Below, one piece after another: positions 1-5,340 of a DNA stretch of 5,462 nt. Within the stretch, counting starts at the first letter, position 1. Each line of letters opens with the position of its first letter. Under the pieces are notes generated by a model. That model was given only the letters and a program-made list of their open reading frames with translations. It was not told the DNA's origin and did not search any database. This DNA is from Promethearchaeota archaeon (lineage in GTDB: Archaea; Asgardarchaeota; Lokiarchaeia; Sigynarchaeales; SOKP01): positions 1 through 5,462 of the forward strand of contig JAEOTJ010000094.1 of NCBI GenBank assembly GCA_016839905.1. Reading direction: 5' to 3'. The translations under genes were made by a program, and so were the position numbers.

Positions 1-680
1 ACTCCCCTTTCATATACTCTTAGAACACTTTCGGTTTCAGTTATCACTTTAATGAATTCAACATTAACTTTATTTGGAAAGCGCGAGTGGGGCTCAATGG
101 CACCACCATATTTATTCAAATCATCATCATTTAATTGTTCCTCAACAAATATTATTGCATGGGGATTTCCCATTGAAACCGCATTAAAGTAAAATACTTT
201 ATCAAATACTTGTATTGGTTCATTCAAACATGTATCTCCTTTCTTTACCGAAATCACCGGAACATTTTCACATTTTAAAATTGGTGCTCCCATATCAATT
301 TGAACTGCTATAACCAGATTGTCTAATATATTGAGTTTCGCAATAAGAATTCCTTTTAAGGTATCAATCTTAATTTCATTCTTCTTTACAATATCATGTT
401 CATACACATATTTTGAAAAACATCTAATTCCATTTCCGCACATCTCTGCTTCAGAACCATCGGCATTGAAAATTCGCATTTGGATATCAGCTTTATCCGA
501 ATTGCACACATATATTAATCCATCCGCGCCAATAGAAAAATGAAATTCACATAATTTTTTAGCTAAACTTGCCTTTTTATCCTCTGGTATTTGCCAATTA
601 ATGTCATTTATTAAAATATAATCATTGCCATTCCCGTGGTACTTCTCAAAATCAAGATCTTTAATTCTATAACTTTCCAT
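1..680 (-). CDS. dapF: Diaminopimelate epimerase, 5' part (3' end beyond window edge)
   Basis: Cytosolic, cofactor-independent epimerase that converts LL- to meso-diaminopimelate, the step before lysine (and, where present, peptidoglycan precursors). The frame is open from ATG at 680 to the window edge and gives 226 full codons of the usual ~270-290. Visible family motifs: HGNGND (residues 15-20), the first catalytic cysteine in MCGNGIRC (Cys81), MGNPHA (170-175), and YERG (223-226), whose Glu and Arg match the substrate-binding pair of the family. The second catalytic cysteine, expected in the ACGTG motif just after this point, lies outside the window. An in-frame TGA 18 bases upstream leaves ATG 680 as the only ATG start, ten residues before the first conserved block. 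No Shine-Dalgarno is visible, and a TATA-like element ~30 bases upstream suggests a very short leader. The upstream same-strand gene is 124 bases away, so a separate promoter is likely. Identity is firm; intactness cannot be judged. Confidence 0.96.
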   Translation of the reverse strand, partial: MESYRIKDLDFEKYHGNGNDYILINDINWQIPEDKKASLAKKLCEFHFSIGADGLIYVCNSDKADIQMRIFNADGSEAEMCGNGIRCFSKYVYEHDIVKKNEIKIDTLKGILIAKLNILDNLVIAVQIDMGAPILKCENVPVISVKKGDTCLNEPIQVFDKVFYFNAVSMGNPHAIIFVEEQLNDDDLNKYGGAIEPHSRFPNKVNVEFIKVITETESVLRVYERG

Positions 681-708
681 AACAATATCAATTAATCATT
701 TCAAGCAT

Positions 709-718
709 TATATTTAAA
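709..718 (-). promoter_or_regulatory. Candidate TATA box for dapF
   Basis: On the minus strand this reads TTTAAATATA, a good archaeal TATA-like match. Its centre is about 33 bases before the dapF ATG, so a start site ~26 bases downstream would leave a leader of only a few bases, in line with the missing Shine-Dalgarno. The surroundings are very AT-rich (681-804), so chance matches are common and the call rests on spacing. Confidence 0.4.
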
Positions 719-804
719 TTTTAAAATATTTAAAAAATTGGAGAGAATTCTATAAAAATTAAGATGTTTAATTATAATGACGATTATTTAATAAATGACT
801 GAAA

Positions 805-972
805 TTACTCGGATTTTTTTGTTATTCTATGCTCCTTAGTTATTAAGAATCTAATTATTTCAGTAAGATTCTTTATTCCATGATAATCTTTAATAGCTTC
901 TAATTTATCAAAGATCTCCTTTTCTAGAACAACATGTAATTCATGCATATTTTTATTTTTTTCATCAACCAT
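805..972 (-). CDS. Small ribbon-helix-helix (CopG/Arc-like) protein, 55 aa
   Basis: A 55-residue minus-strand ORF, ATG at 972 and TAA at 805-807. Its pattern fits a ribbon-helix-helix DNA-binding protein, which acts as a dimer with a two-stranded sheet in the major groove. A strand-like segment (HELHVVL, residues 10-16) is followed by a first helix (about 17-31), a turn with Gly32, and a second helix with the typical T/S-E-x-I-R-x-L-I pattern (TEIIRFLI, 37-44). A basic tail ends the protein. ATG 972 has an in-frame stop upstream and a TATA-like element ~25-30 bases away, suggesting a nearly leaderless message. Met9 is an alternative start that would still keep the whole fold. The gene is divergent from the antiporter at 1158, so it may regulate itself, that gene, or both (inference). 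No toxin gene sits beside it, so an antitoxin role is not supported. The fold call is moderately sure; targets are unknown. Confidence 0.72.
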   Translation of the reverse strand: MVDEKNKNMHELHVVLEKEIFDKLEAIKDYHGIKNLTEIIRFLITKEHRITKKSE

Positions 973-995
973 TAATCTTAACTTAATCCTTAATT

Positions 996-1004
996 TTTAA
1001 TAAA
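996..1004 (-). promoter_or_regulatory. Candidate TATA box for the small RHH gene
   Basis: The minus strand reads TTTATTAAA here, centred ~28 bases before the ATG at 972. That spacing would put transcription initiation at or next to the start codon, as in leaderless archaeal genes. Supported by position only; the region is AT-rich. Confidence 0.35.
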
Positions 1005-1035
1005 TATTTTTACCCATCCAAAAATCATCCTAAAA

Positions 1036-1074
1036 TTGTCAATAAATTGCCTTTAATTTGGCAAATTTTTGTCA
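1036..1074. promoter_or_regulatory. Candidate operator: inverted repeat framed by TTGTCA copies
   Basis: In the divergent intergenic region, TTGCC (1047-1051) and GGCAA (1060-1064) form an inverted repeat around an 8-base AT-only centre. With one extra A in the right arm, the match extends outward to AAATTGCC / GGCAAATTT (1044-1068). Two direct copies of TTGTCA (1036-1041 and 1069-1074), 33 bases apart, frame it. The GC cores stand out from the AT-rich background. The element lies between the TATA-like sites of the RHH gene and the antiporter gene, where a regulator could affect both. Binding by the RHH protein is inference. Confidence 0.4.
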
Positions 1075-1088
1075 TAAAAATGGATACA

Positions 1089-1100
1089 TTTATATATATA
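1089..1100 (+). promoter_or_regulatory. Candidate TATA box for the CaCA antiporter gene
   Basis: TTTATATATATA is a strong TATA-like element. A start site ~27 bases downstream would fall near 1122 and leave a leader of about 36 bases before the ATG at 1158. No clear Shine-Dalgarno precedes that ATG. Confidence 0.5.
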
Positions 1101-1157
1101 ATTAAAGAATTTAATAATGGGAATAATTTAACAGAATCGTAAAAAAATAATTGAAAA

Positions 1158-2123
1158 ATGTCTGGAGCTCTAATTGCGATATTATTTCTTATTGGTGGAA
1201 TTATACTTTTAATATTTTCTAGTGATATCGCTGTCAAGCATTCTGCCATCCTTGCATCTGCCTTGGGGGTATCACCTCTTATAATCGGAGTTACTTTAGT
1301 ATCAATAGGTACTGATCTTTCTGAAATAGTCAATTCAATCGTATCATGTGCTTTAGGTCATGGAGATATTGATGTTGGAGACTCTATAGGCTCAGGTTTA
1401 ACTCAATTAACTTTAGTTTTTGGACTGTTACCTTTAATATGTGGAGCATTCATGGTAGAAAGAAAACAAATTATTGTTTTGGGAGCATGTGAGATCTTAG
1501 CTCTTATCGTAGTTTTAATCATTGTTAGTAAAGGATTTATTACTCGACTCGATGCAATATTCATGGTTGGGAGCTTGGTATTTTACTTTCTGCTAATAAT
1601 TAAAGTAATGCCTAAAGATGTGCTCTTAGAGAGAGTAGATTTGATGAAAATAGATGAAGATGCCAAGAGTAAGAAATTTCATGCTACAGTTGCTTTTACA
1701 TGTTTCATTGGAGTGGCTATTAGTGCGTTTGTTATAGTTAATTCAGTAATAATGCTTTCAAGTGAATTGGGGATTCATGAATACATCATCAGTTTCGCCA
1801 TAGTTAGTATCGGAACATCACTTCCAGAATTGTCAGTTGACATTAATGCACTACGTAGGGGGGAAGAGAGTCTTGCAATCGGAGATGTAATTGGTAGTTG
1901 CATTGTTGATGCAACTCTTTCCATTGGAATAGGACAAGTACTTTTTCCACAAGCTGTATCTGCAGAGTTAGCAATCCCTACAATCCTTTATACTATTTTT
2001 GCGTCTATCGTTGTATTCTCTATAGTAGCAGCAAGAGGAAAGGTGGATAAAAAGGCAGGAGTTCTATTCATTTCGCTTTATTTAGGTTCATTTATATTAT
2101 TATTCTTTTTAATTATTGGATGA
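1158..2123 (+). CDS. CaCA-family sodium/calcium (cation) antiporter, 321 aa
   Basis: Integral membrane protein of the Ca2+:cation antiporter superfamily, expected to exchange Ca2+ (or a related cation) for Na+ or H+. Its ~320 residues and about ten hydrophobic segments match the prokaryotic NCX-like fold: two inverted halves joined by a charged cytosolic loop (about 151-175). Alpha-repeat 1 contains GTDLSE (51-56) and GDSIGSGLTQ (74-83). Alpha-repeat 2 contains GTSLPE (219-224) and GDVIGSCIVD (242-251). By comparison with the M. jannaschii exchanger, the four central ion ligands would be Glu56, Gln83, Glu224 and Asp251. Repeat 2 is canonical. Repeat 1 has Asp for the usual Ser after GT, Ser for the usual Pro, and Gln where Asn is usual, so ion preference may differ. 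Start: a TGA sits one codon upstream of the preceding AAA, so ATG 1158 is the first possible start. The gene is divergent from the small RHH gene. Family is secure; the transported ion is not. Confidence 0.93.
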   Translation: MSGALIAILFLIGGIILLIFSSDIAVKHSAILASALGVSPLIIGVTLVSIGTDLSEIVNSIVSCALGHGDIDVGDSIGSGLTQLTLVFGLLPLICGAFMVERKQIIVLGACEILALIVVLIIVSKGFITRLDAIFMVGSLVFYFLLIIKVMPKDVLLERVDLMKIDEDAKSKKFHATVAFTCFIGVAISAFVIVNSVIMLSSELGIHEYIISFAIVSIGTSLPELSVDINALRRGEESLAIGDVIGSCIVDATLSIGIGQVLFPQAVSAELAIPTILYTIFASIVVFSIVAARGKVDKKAGVLFISLYLGSFILLFFLIIG

Positions 2124-2140
2124 GATTTTTTGATTCTATA

Positions 2141-2168
2141 TTAATTAAAGAGAAAAACTTTTTTAATT
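2141..2168 (+). terminator. Possible terminator after the antiporter gene
   Basis: An imperfect inverted repeat, TTAATTAAAG then CTTTTTTAATT with two extra T in the right arm, encloses a seven-base A-rich loop. It includes a T6 run and starts 18 bases after the TGA. Archaeal termination depends mainly on T-rich tracts, so the T6 may matter more than the weak, all-AT stem. Read-through into the next gene 90 bases downstream cannot be excluded. Confidence 0.3.
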
Positions 2169-2193
2169 GAAAATATTTGATAATGGATATAAG

Positions 2194-2210
2194 AAAGGAG
2201 TTTTTTTTTT
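2194..2210 (+). promoter_or_regulatory. Shine-Dalgarno followed by a T10 run before the HAD gene
   Basis: AAAGGAG (2194-2200) is a strong ribosome-binding sequence for the ATG at 2214, but the 13-base spacer is longer than usual and consists of ten T followed by AAT. The T10 run could also act as a termination or pausing signal in archaeal transcription. A possible TATA element (around 2135-2145, CTATATTAAT region) would give the gene its own promoter; this is weak. Confidence 0.55.
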
Positions 2211-2213
2211 AAT

Positions 2214-3197
2214 ATGAGTGCTCAAGAAGAATTAAATTACTCGAATGAAGCTTCCATTTCAGATATTTTTGGACGGCAAAAAGTAAAGCTCTATAAAATC
2301 AAACACTTTATATTTGATTTTGGAGGTGTAATGATTGAAAAAACTTTTGTCATAAAGAACTTATTTGAAATAATAAAAGACGATTTACAAATTAAACTTG
2401 AGATAATTCATAATCCATATTTTAAAAAATTAAGGCGAAGATTAAGTTCTGGAATAATTAGCGCACGAGAGTTTTTGGAAAAAATCTTTAATAAATATTA
2501 TTATCCTTATCAAAAAGAAGGGGGGGAATTACCATCAAAAAAAGTAAATGTGGATTATTACTTAGAACTATGGTTCCATTGGTATTCACAATTCACTCAT
2601 TTTTCTTCAGAAATGGAAGAAATAATTATTAGATTACATAATGCGGGGTATACTGTTAGTTTAATGTCTAATACGTTCGGTATTCATTCAAAGAGCAATG
2701 AATTAAAAGGTTTTTTTGATATCTTCGATAATGTCTTTTTATCTAATGAAATAGGACTTATTAAACCAGATCCTAAGAAATACAAATATGTTTTAAAGAA
2801 ATTAGATACTAAACCTGAAAAGTGCATTTTTATTGATGATAAACTTCGAAATCTAGTCCCTGCAATGAAATTAGGAATTATAGGAATAAAATTTGAATCA
2901 ATATATAAGTTTAAAGCACAGTTAACTGAATTAGGTATTAAAGAAATCAATAAAAATCTAAGGCGCGATATAAAAAAAAAATACAAGCGTTATAAAGAAA
3001 AAAAAAAGAATTATAAAGAAGCTAAGAAAAGCTATAAGAAAACTAAAAAAGAATACAAAAAAAAGAAGAAGAGAAACCTGAAAAAAAAATTGGATTATTA
3101 TAAAAATTATTTTCAATACAAGGAGAAAAAAAAGGAATATAAGAAGGAAAAAGAATTAAAAAAAAAAGAGTTAGTAAGAAAAATTGATGATAATTAG
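2214..3197 (+). CDS. HAD-superfamily (subfamily IA-like) hydrolase with Lys/Tyr heptad tail, 327 aa
   Basis: Probable cytosolic phosphatase-like enzyme of the haloacid dehalogenase superfamily; the substrate is unknown. Motif I is FDFGG (34-38) with nucleophile Asp35. Motif II is SN (152-153). Motif III is Lys184 in GLIKPDP. Motif IV is IDD (207-209), so all four motifs are present. The second Asp of DxD is Gly37, as in YihX-like sugar-phosphate phosphatases, so activity is still plausible. A helical cap lies between motifs I and II (about 45-130). A hydrophilic 30-residue extension precedes the core. After the core ends near residue 245, a tail of ~80 residues follows that is extremely rich in lysine with some tyrosine and few acids, regular at seven residues; typical relatives of ~200-230 residues end without it. 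The tail may bind nucleic acid, other polyanions or acidic membrane surfaces (inference). Several A8-A10 runs and a G7 run (2520-2526) lie in the frame. The gene sits 90 bases after the antiporter gene; no functional link is evident. Confidence 0.88.
   Translation: MSAQEELNYSNEASISDIFGRQKVKLYKIKHFIFDFGGVMIEKTFVIKNLFEIIKDDLQIKLEIIHNPYFKKLRRRLSSGIISAREFLEKIFNKYYYPYQKEGGELPSKKVNVDYYLELWFHWYSQFTHFSSEMEEIIIRLHNAGYTVSLMSNTFGIHSKSNELKGFFDIFDNVFLSNEIGLIKPDPKKYKYVLKKLDTKPEKCIFIDDKLRNLVPAMKLGIIGIKFESIYKFKAQLTELGIKEINKNLRRDIKKKYKRYKEKKKNYKEAKKSYKKTKKEYKKKKKRNLKKKLDYYKNYFQYKEKKKEYKKEKELKKKELVRKIDDN
2991..3158 (+). repeat. Eight tandem 21-base (heptad) units encoding the Tyr/Lys tail
   Basis: Residues 260-315 of the HAD protein divide into eight seven-residue units: YKEKKKN, YKEAKKS, YKKTKKE, YKKKKKR, NLKKKLD, YYKNYFQ, YKEKKKE, YKKEKEL. 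Tyr opens seven of the eight (260, 267, 274, 281, 295, 302, 309; Asn at 288). Codons vary between units (TAT/TAC, AAA/AAG), so this is not a fresh DNA duplication, and the protein pattern looks maintained. Seven-residue spacing suits a long helix with a tyrosine stripe on one face. Confidence 0.85.
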
Positions 3198-3487
3198 ATA
3201 AATATAATGATTTTTGAGAAAAATTAGACAGTTGGAATTCTTACTGAAGATTTTTTTTCTAAAATAGAATTTCAGTAATGAATTTCACCAATTTAATTTT
3301 AATCTTTTCTTTCTAAGATAATTTGAGTAAAGCTAGGCATTTAAATTAAACTATTTGAATTAAATAGAAGAAATAAAAGATAAATTATGATATTCTTTTT
3401 TGTTTAATAAATAAAAATTTTATAGAATGAATTATTGAATAATTTAATTATTACGTTTAGAGAAGGATTATCTATAGGTTTTAAATT
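3198..3487. other. AT-rich intergenic region before leuC
   Basis: This 290-base gap holds no credible gene on either strand; the longest ATG frames examined are about 13 codons. It contains the hairpin listed separately and a T-rich stretch after it (about 3290-3315). Possible TATA-like sequences for leuC lie around 3403-3413 or 3441-3450. Three AATTATT-type words in alternating orientation (3430-3436, 3438-3444, 3446-3452) lie 36-58 bases before leuC. Confidence 0.6.
3235..3285 (+). terminator. Long hairpin downstream of the HAD gene, probable terminator or 3'-end structure
   Basis: GAATTCTTACTGAA (3235-3248) pairs with TTCAGTAATGAATTT (3271-3285) apart from one bulged T and a weak outer pair. 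Inside the 22-base loop, ATTTT (3250-3254) can pair with AAAAT (3261-3265). The loop carries a T8 run (3251-3258) and a T-rich tract follows the right arm. It begins 37 bases after the HAD stop codon, well placed for a transcript end. Termination is inferred from position. Confidence 0.45.
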
Positions 3488-4762
3488 ATGGGATTTACAA
3501 TCACGGAAAAGATACTTAGAGATCACACGGAACAAAAGAAAGCATCTGCTGGAGATTTCATTTTAGCTAATGTAGATAAATGTCTTGCAAATGATATTAC
3601 AGCCCCTATTGCGATTGATGTATTTAATAAAATTACTGAAGGAACAGGCAGAGGGGTATTTGATTCTAAAAGAATTATATTGACTCCAGACCATTTTACT
3701 CCTAATAAAGATGTTGCCTCAGCAGAACAATGTAAAATCCTTAAACAATTTGCTAATGAACAAAAAATTCTAAATTATTTTGAAGTAGGGAGGGTAGGAA
3801 TTGAGCATTGTCTCATACCTGAACAAGGATTAGTATCTCCCGGAGAAGTCTTTATTGGAGCAGACTCTCATACTTGCACCTATGGAGCGCTTGGAGCCTT
3901 TTCCACGGGTGTGGGTTCAACTGATCTAGGTTCTACTTTGGCTTTGGGACAATGCTGGTTCAAAATTCCTGAATCAATAAAATTCATTTATTCTGGCAAA
4001 TTAAATAAGTGGGTCTCTGGAAAAGACTTAATTCTTTATACCATAGGTCAAATTGGAGTGGATGGTGCAACTTATAAAGCAATGGAATTCACGGGAGAGG
4101 TTATAAAGACCTTATCCATGGCAAATCGCCTGACAATGTGTAATATGGCAATAGAAGCTGGAGGTAAGAATGGAATCATCCCTCCTGATAAAATAACCGA
4201 GGCATACCTAAAAGAGAGAAACGTAGGGGATTATAAAATATATGAAAGCGATAAAGATGCGGAATATGATGACATCATCGAAATTGATTGCAATACAATG
4301 GAGCCTCAAGTGGCTTTACCACATTTGCCTGAAAATTCGAAACCCATTTCAGAAGTAGATGGTATGAAGATACATGTTAATCAATCTGTTATAGGGTCAT
4401 GCACTAACGGGCGAATGGAGGATCTGCGGATTGCAGCCAAAATTCTTAAAAATAAAAAGGTTAATCCAAATATTAGATGCATAATCATTCCTGGTACCCC
4501 AGAAATCTATCTTAAAGCACTTAAAGAAGGTTTAATTGAGATCTTTTTAAATGCTGATGCAGTAGTTTCAACACCTACGTGTGGGCCTTGCTTGGGAGGT
4601 CATATGGGCATACTTGCTGCTGGTGAAAAAGCAATATCTACAACAAATCGTAATTTTATAGGGAGAATGGGGCATGTAAAAAGCGAGGTTTATTTATCGA
4701 GTCCAGCTATAGCCGCGGCTTCCGCAATAAAAGGATACATAACTAGTCCAGATGAATTATGA
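3488..4762 (+). CDS. leuC: 3-isopropylmalate dehydratase large subunit (archaeal LeuC / aconitase family), 424 aa
   Basis: Catalytic, [4Fe-4S]-binding subunit of isopropylmalate isomerase, which converts 2- to 3-isopropylmalate in leucine synthesis as a complex with the small subunit encoded next. The 424 residues match the shorter archaeal/HACN-like form rather than the ~465-residue enterobacterial LeuC. Motifs seen: DHFTP (68-72), [13 protein letters not shown] (124-136), GGKNGI (225-230), first cluster cysteine in IGSCTNGR (Cys305), the CxxC pair in TCGPCLGG (Cys365, Cys368), and NRNFIGRMG (397-405). All three cluster cysteines are present and the gene looks intact. An in-frame TAA two codons upstream fixes ATG 3488 as the first ATG; a weak AGGT (3476-3479) lies 8 bases before it. 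leuD follows after 19 bases, so the two are almost surely one operon. Homoaconitase or 2,3-dimethylmalate dehydratase are possible alternatives, since the large subunit alone does not settle the substrate. Confidence 0.95.
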   Translation: MGFTITEKILRDHTEQKKASAGDFILANVDKCLANDITAPIAIDVFNKITEGTGRGVFDSKRIILTPDHFTPNKDVASAEQCKILKQFANEQKILNYFEVGRVGIEHCLIPEQGLVSPGEVFIGADSHTCTYGALGAFSTGVGSTDLGSTLALGQCWFKIPESIKFIYSGKLNKWVSGKDLILYTIGQIGVDGATYKAMEFTGEVIKTLSMANRLTMCNMAIEAGGKNGIIPPDKITEAYLKERNVGDYKIYESDKDAEYDDIIEIDCNTMEPQVALPHLPENSKPISEVDGMKIHVNQSVIGSCTNGRMEDLRIAAKILKNKKVNPNIRCIIIPGTPEIYLKALKEGLIEIFLNADAVVSTPTCGPCLGGHMGILAAGEKAISTTNRNFIGRMGHVKSEVYLSSPAIAAASAIKGYITSPDEL

Positions 4763-4769
4763 ATAAATT

Positions 4770-4776
4770 AAGGTGA
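4770..4776 (+). promoter_or_regulatory. Shine-Dalgarno that decides the leuD start
   Basis: AAGGTGA contains AGGTGA, a full match to the anti-Shine-Dalgarno core, five bases before ATG 4782. A GTG at 4773, in frame and three codons earlier, overlaps this site and is therefore unlikely to be the start. Confidence 0.75.
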
Positions 4777-4781
4777 AATTT

Positions 4782-5282
4782 ATGAAAGGAAAAGTAATAA
4801 AGTATGACCAAAAAAATATTAACACGGATTTAATAATACCCGCTAGGTATTTAGTAGATTCTGATCCCACATTTTTAGCAGAACATTGCATGGAAGATTT
4901 GGATACTGAATTCAATAATAAACTTGAAAAAGAAAATTATTCTATAATGGTAGCTGATTCCAATTTTGGAAGTGGCTCAAGTAGAGAACAAGCTCCTATC
5001 GCATTAAAAACAGCAGGAATAAAGTGCATAATTGCTCCTTCTTTTGCTAGAATTTTCTTTAGAAATTCTATAAATATTGGCTTACCTATAATTGAATTCA
5101 AAGGTATAAATGAAATTAACACGGGAGATGAGTTAGAAATCGATTTTGAAGGGGGAATGCTTAAAAATCTAACCAAAAACCAAGAACATAATATAAAACG
5201 GATGCCTCCATTTTTAAATGAACTAATTTCGGCTGAAGGGTTAATAAATTTCGTGAGAAATAAAATCTTAAAAAATAAATAA
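4782..5282 (+). CDS. leuD: 3-isopropylmalate dehydratase small subunit (LeuD), 166 aa
   Basis: Swivelling small subunit that completes the active site of the leuC product. Its 166 residues match the compact archaeal/HACN-type LeuD. Conserved blocks: NTDLIIPARYL (14-24), FGSGSSREQAP (62-72) with the substrate-binding Ser/Arg region, and SFARIFFRNSINIGLP (87-102). The specificity loop after RYL reads YLVD (23-26). In characterised methanogen proteins YLRT marks homoaconitase and YLV-type loops mark isopropylmalate isomerase, so the Val favours the leucine role, although Asp in the last position is not the usual residue. dapF elsewhere in the window indicates lysine via diaminopimelate rather than aminoadipate, which also argues against homoaconitase. 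ATG 4782 is chosen over the in-frame GTG at 4773 because the Shine-Dalgarno overlaps the GTG and MKGKV is a typical family N-terminus. The gene ends in TAA. Confidence 0.94.
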   Translation: MKGKVIKYDQKNINTDLIIPARYLVDSDPTFLAEHCMEDLDTEFNNKLEKENYSIMVADSNFGSGSSREQAPIALKTAGIKCIIAPSFARIFFRNSINIGLPIIEFKGINEINTGDELEIDFEGGMLKNLTKNQEHNIKRMPPFLNELISAEGLINFVRNKILKNK

Positions 5283-5298
5283 AAATTAATATTCCTTT

Positions 5299-5308
5299 TT
5301 TATATATT
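5299..5308 (+). promoter_or_regulatory. Candidate TATA box for the gene at 5341, overlapping a T6 run after leuD
   Basis: TTTATATATT is centred ~37 bases before ATG 5341, giving a predicted leader of about 10 bases. The T6 run at 5296-5301, 14 bases after the leuD stop, could end the leuCD transcript, so terminator and promoter appear to abut. Confidence 0.45.
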
Positions 5309-5340
5309 ATAATTATCTTGAAATAACTGAATATTTACTC

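Noticed and set aside
319..543. Plus-strand open frame of 74 codons opposite dapF
   Set aside because: It lies wholly opposite the well-supported dapF coding sequence and its translation has no recognisable features.
805..972. Small RHH protein as the antitoxin of a toxin-antitoxin pair
   Set aside because: The flanking genes are dapF and an ion antiporter; no small toxin-like frame is adjacent.
1025..1333. Minus-strand open frame of 102 codons across the antiporter promoter and 5' end
   Set aside because: It overlaps the conserved alpha-repeat 1 coding sequence, the divergent promoter and the candidate operator, and shows no domain pattern.
2313..2330. Gly37 in place of the second Asp of HAD motif I, read as a dead enzyme
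   Set aside because: The DFGG/DLGN form is usual in a HAD subgroup that includes the active phosphatase YihX, and the other motifs are intact.
2520..2526. G7 run in the HAD gene as a frameshift or pseudogene signal
   Set aside because: The frame continues through it with all later motifs in order, so there is no sign of disruption; it is only a possible sequencing weak spot.
2684..2986. Minus-strand open frame of 100 codons inside the HAD gene
   Set aside because: Antisense to HAD motifs III and IV; the HAD frame explains the sequence.
3278..3316. Tiny plus-strand frame (12 codons) starting in the hairpin's right arm
   Set aside because: Too short, no ribosome-binding site, and expected by chance in AT-rich sequence.
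4937..5176. Minus-strand open frame of 79 codons inside leuD
   Set aside because: Antisense to the conserved leuD blocks; no support of its own.
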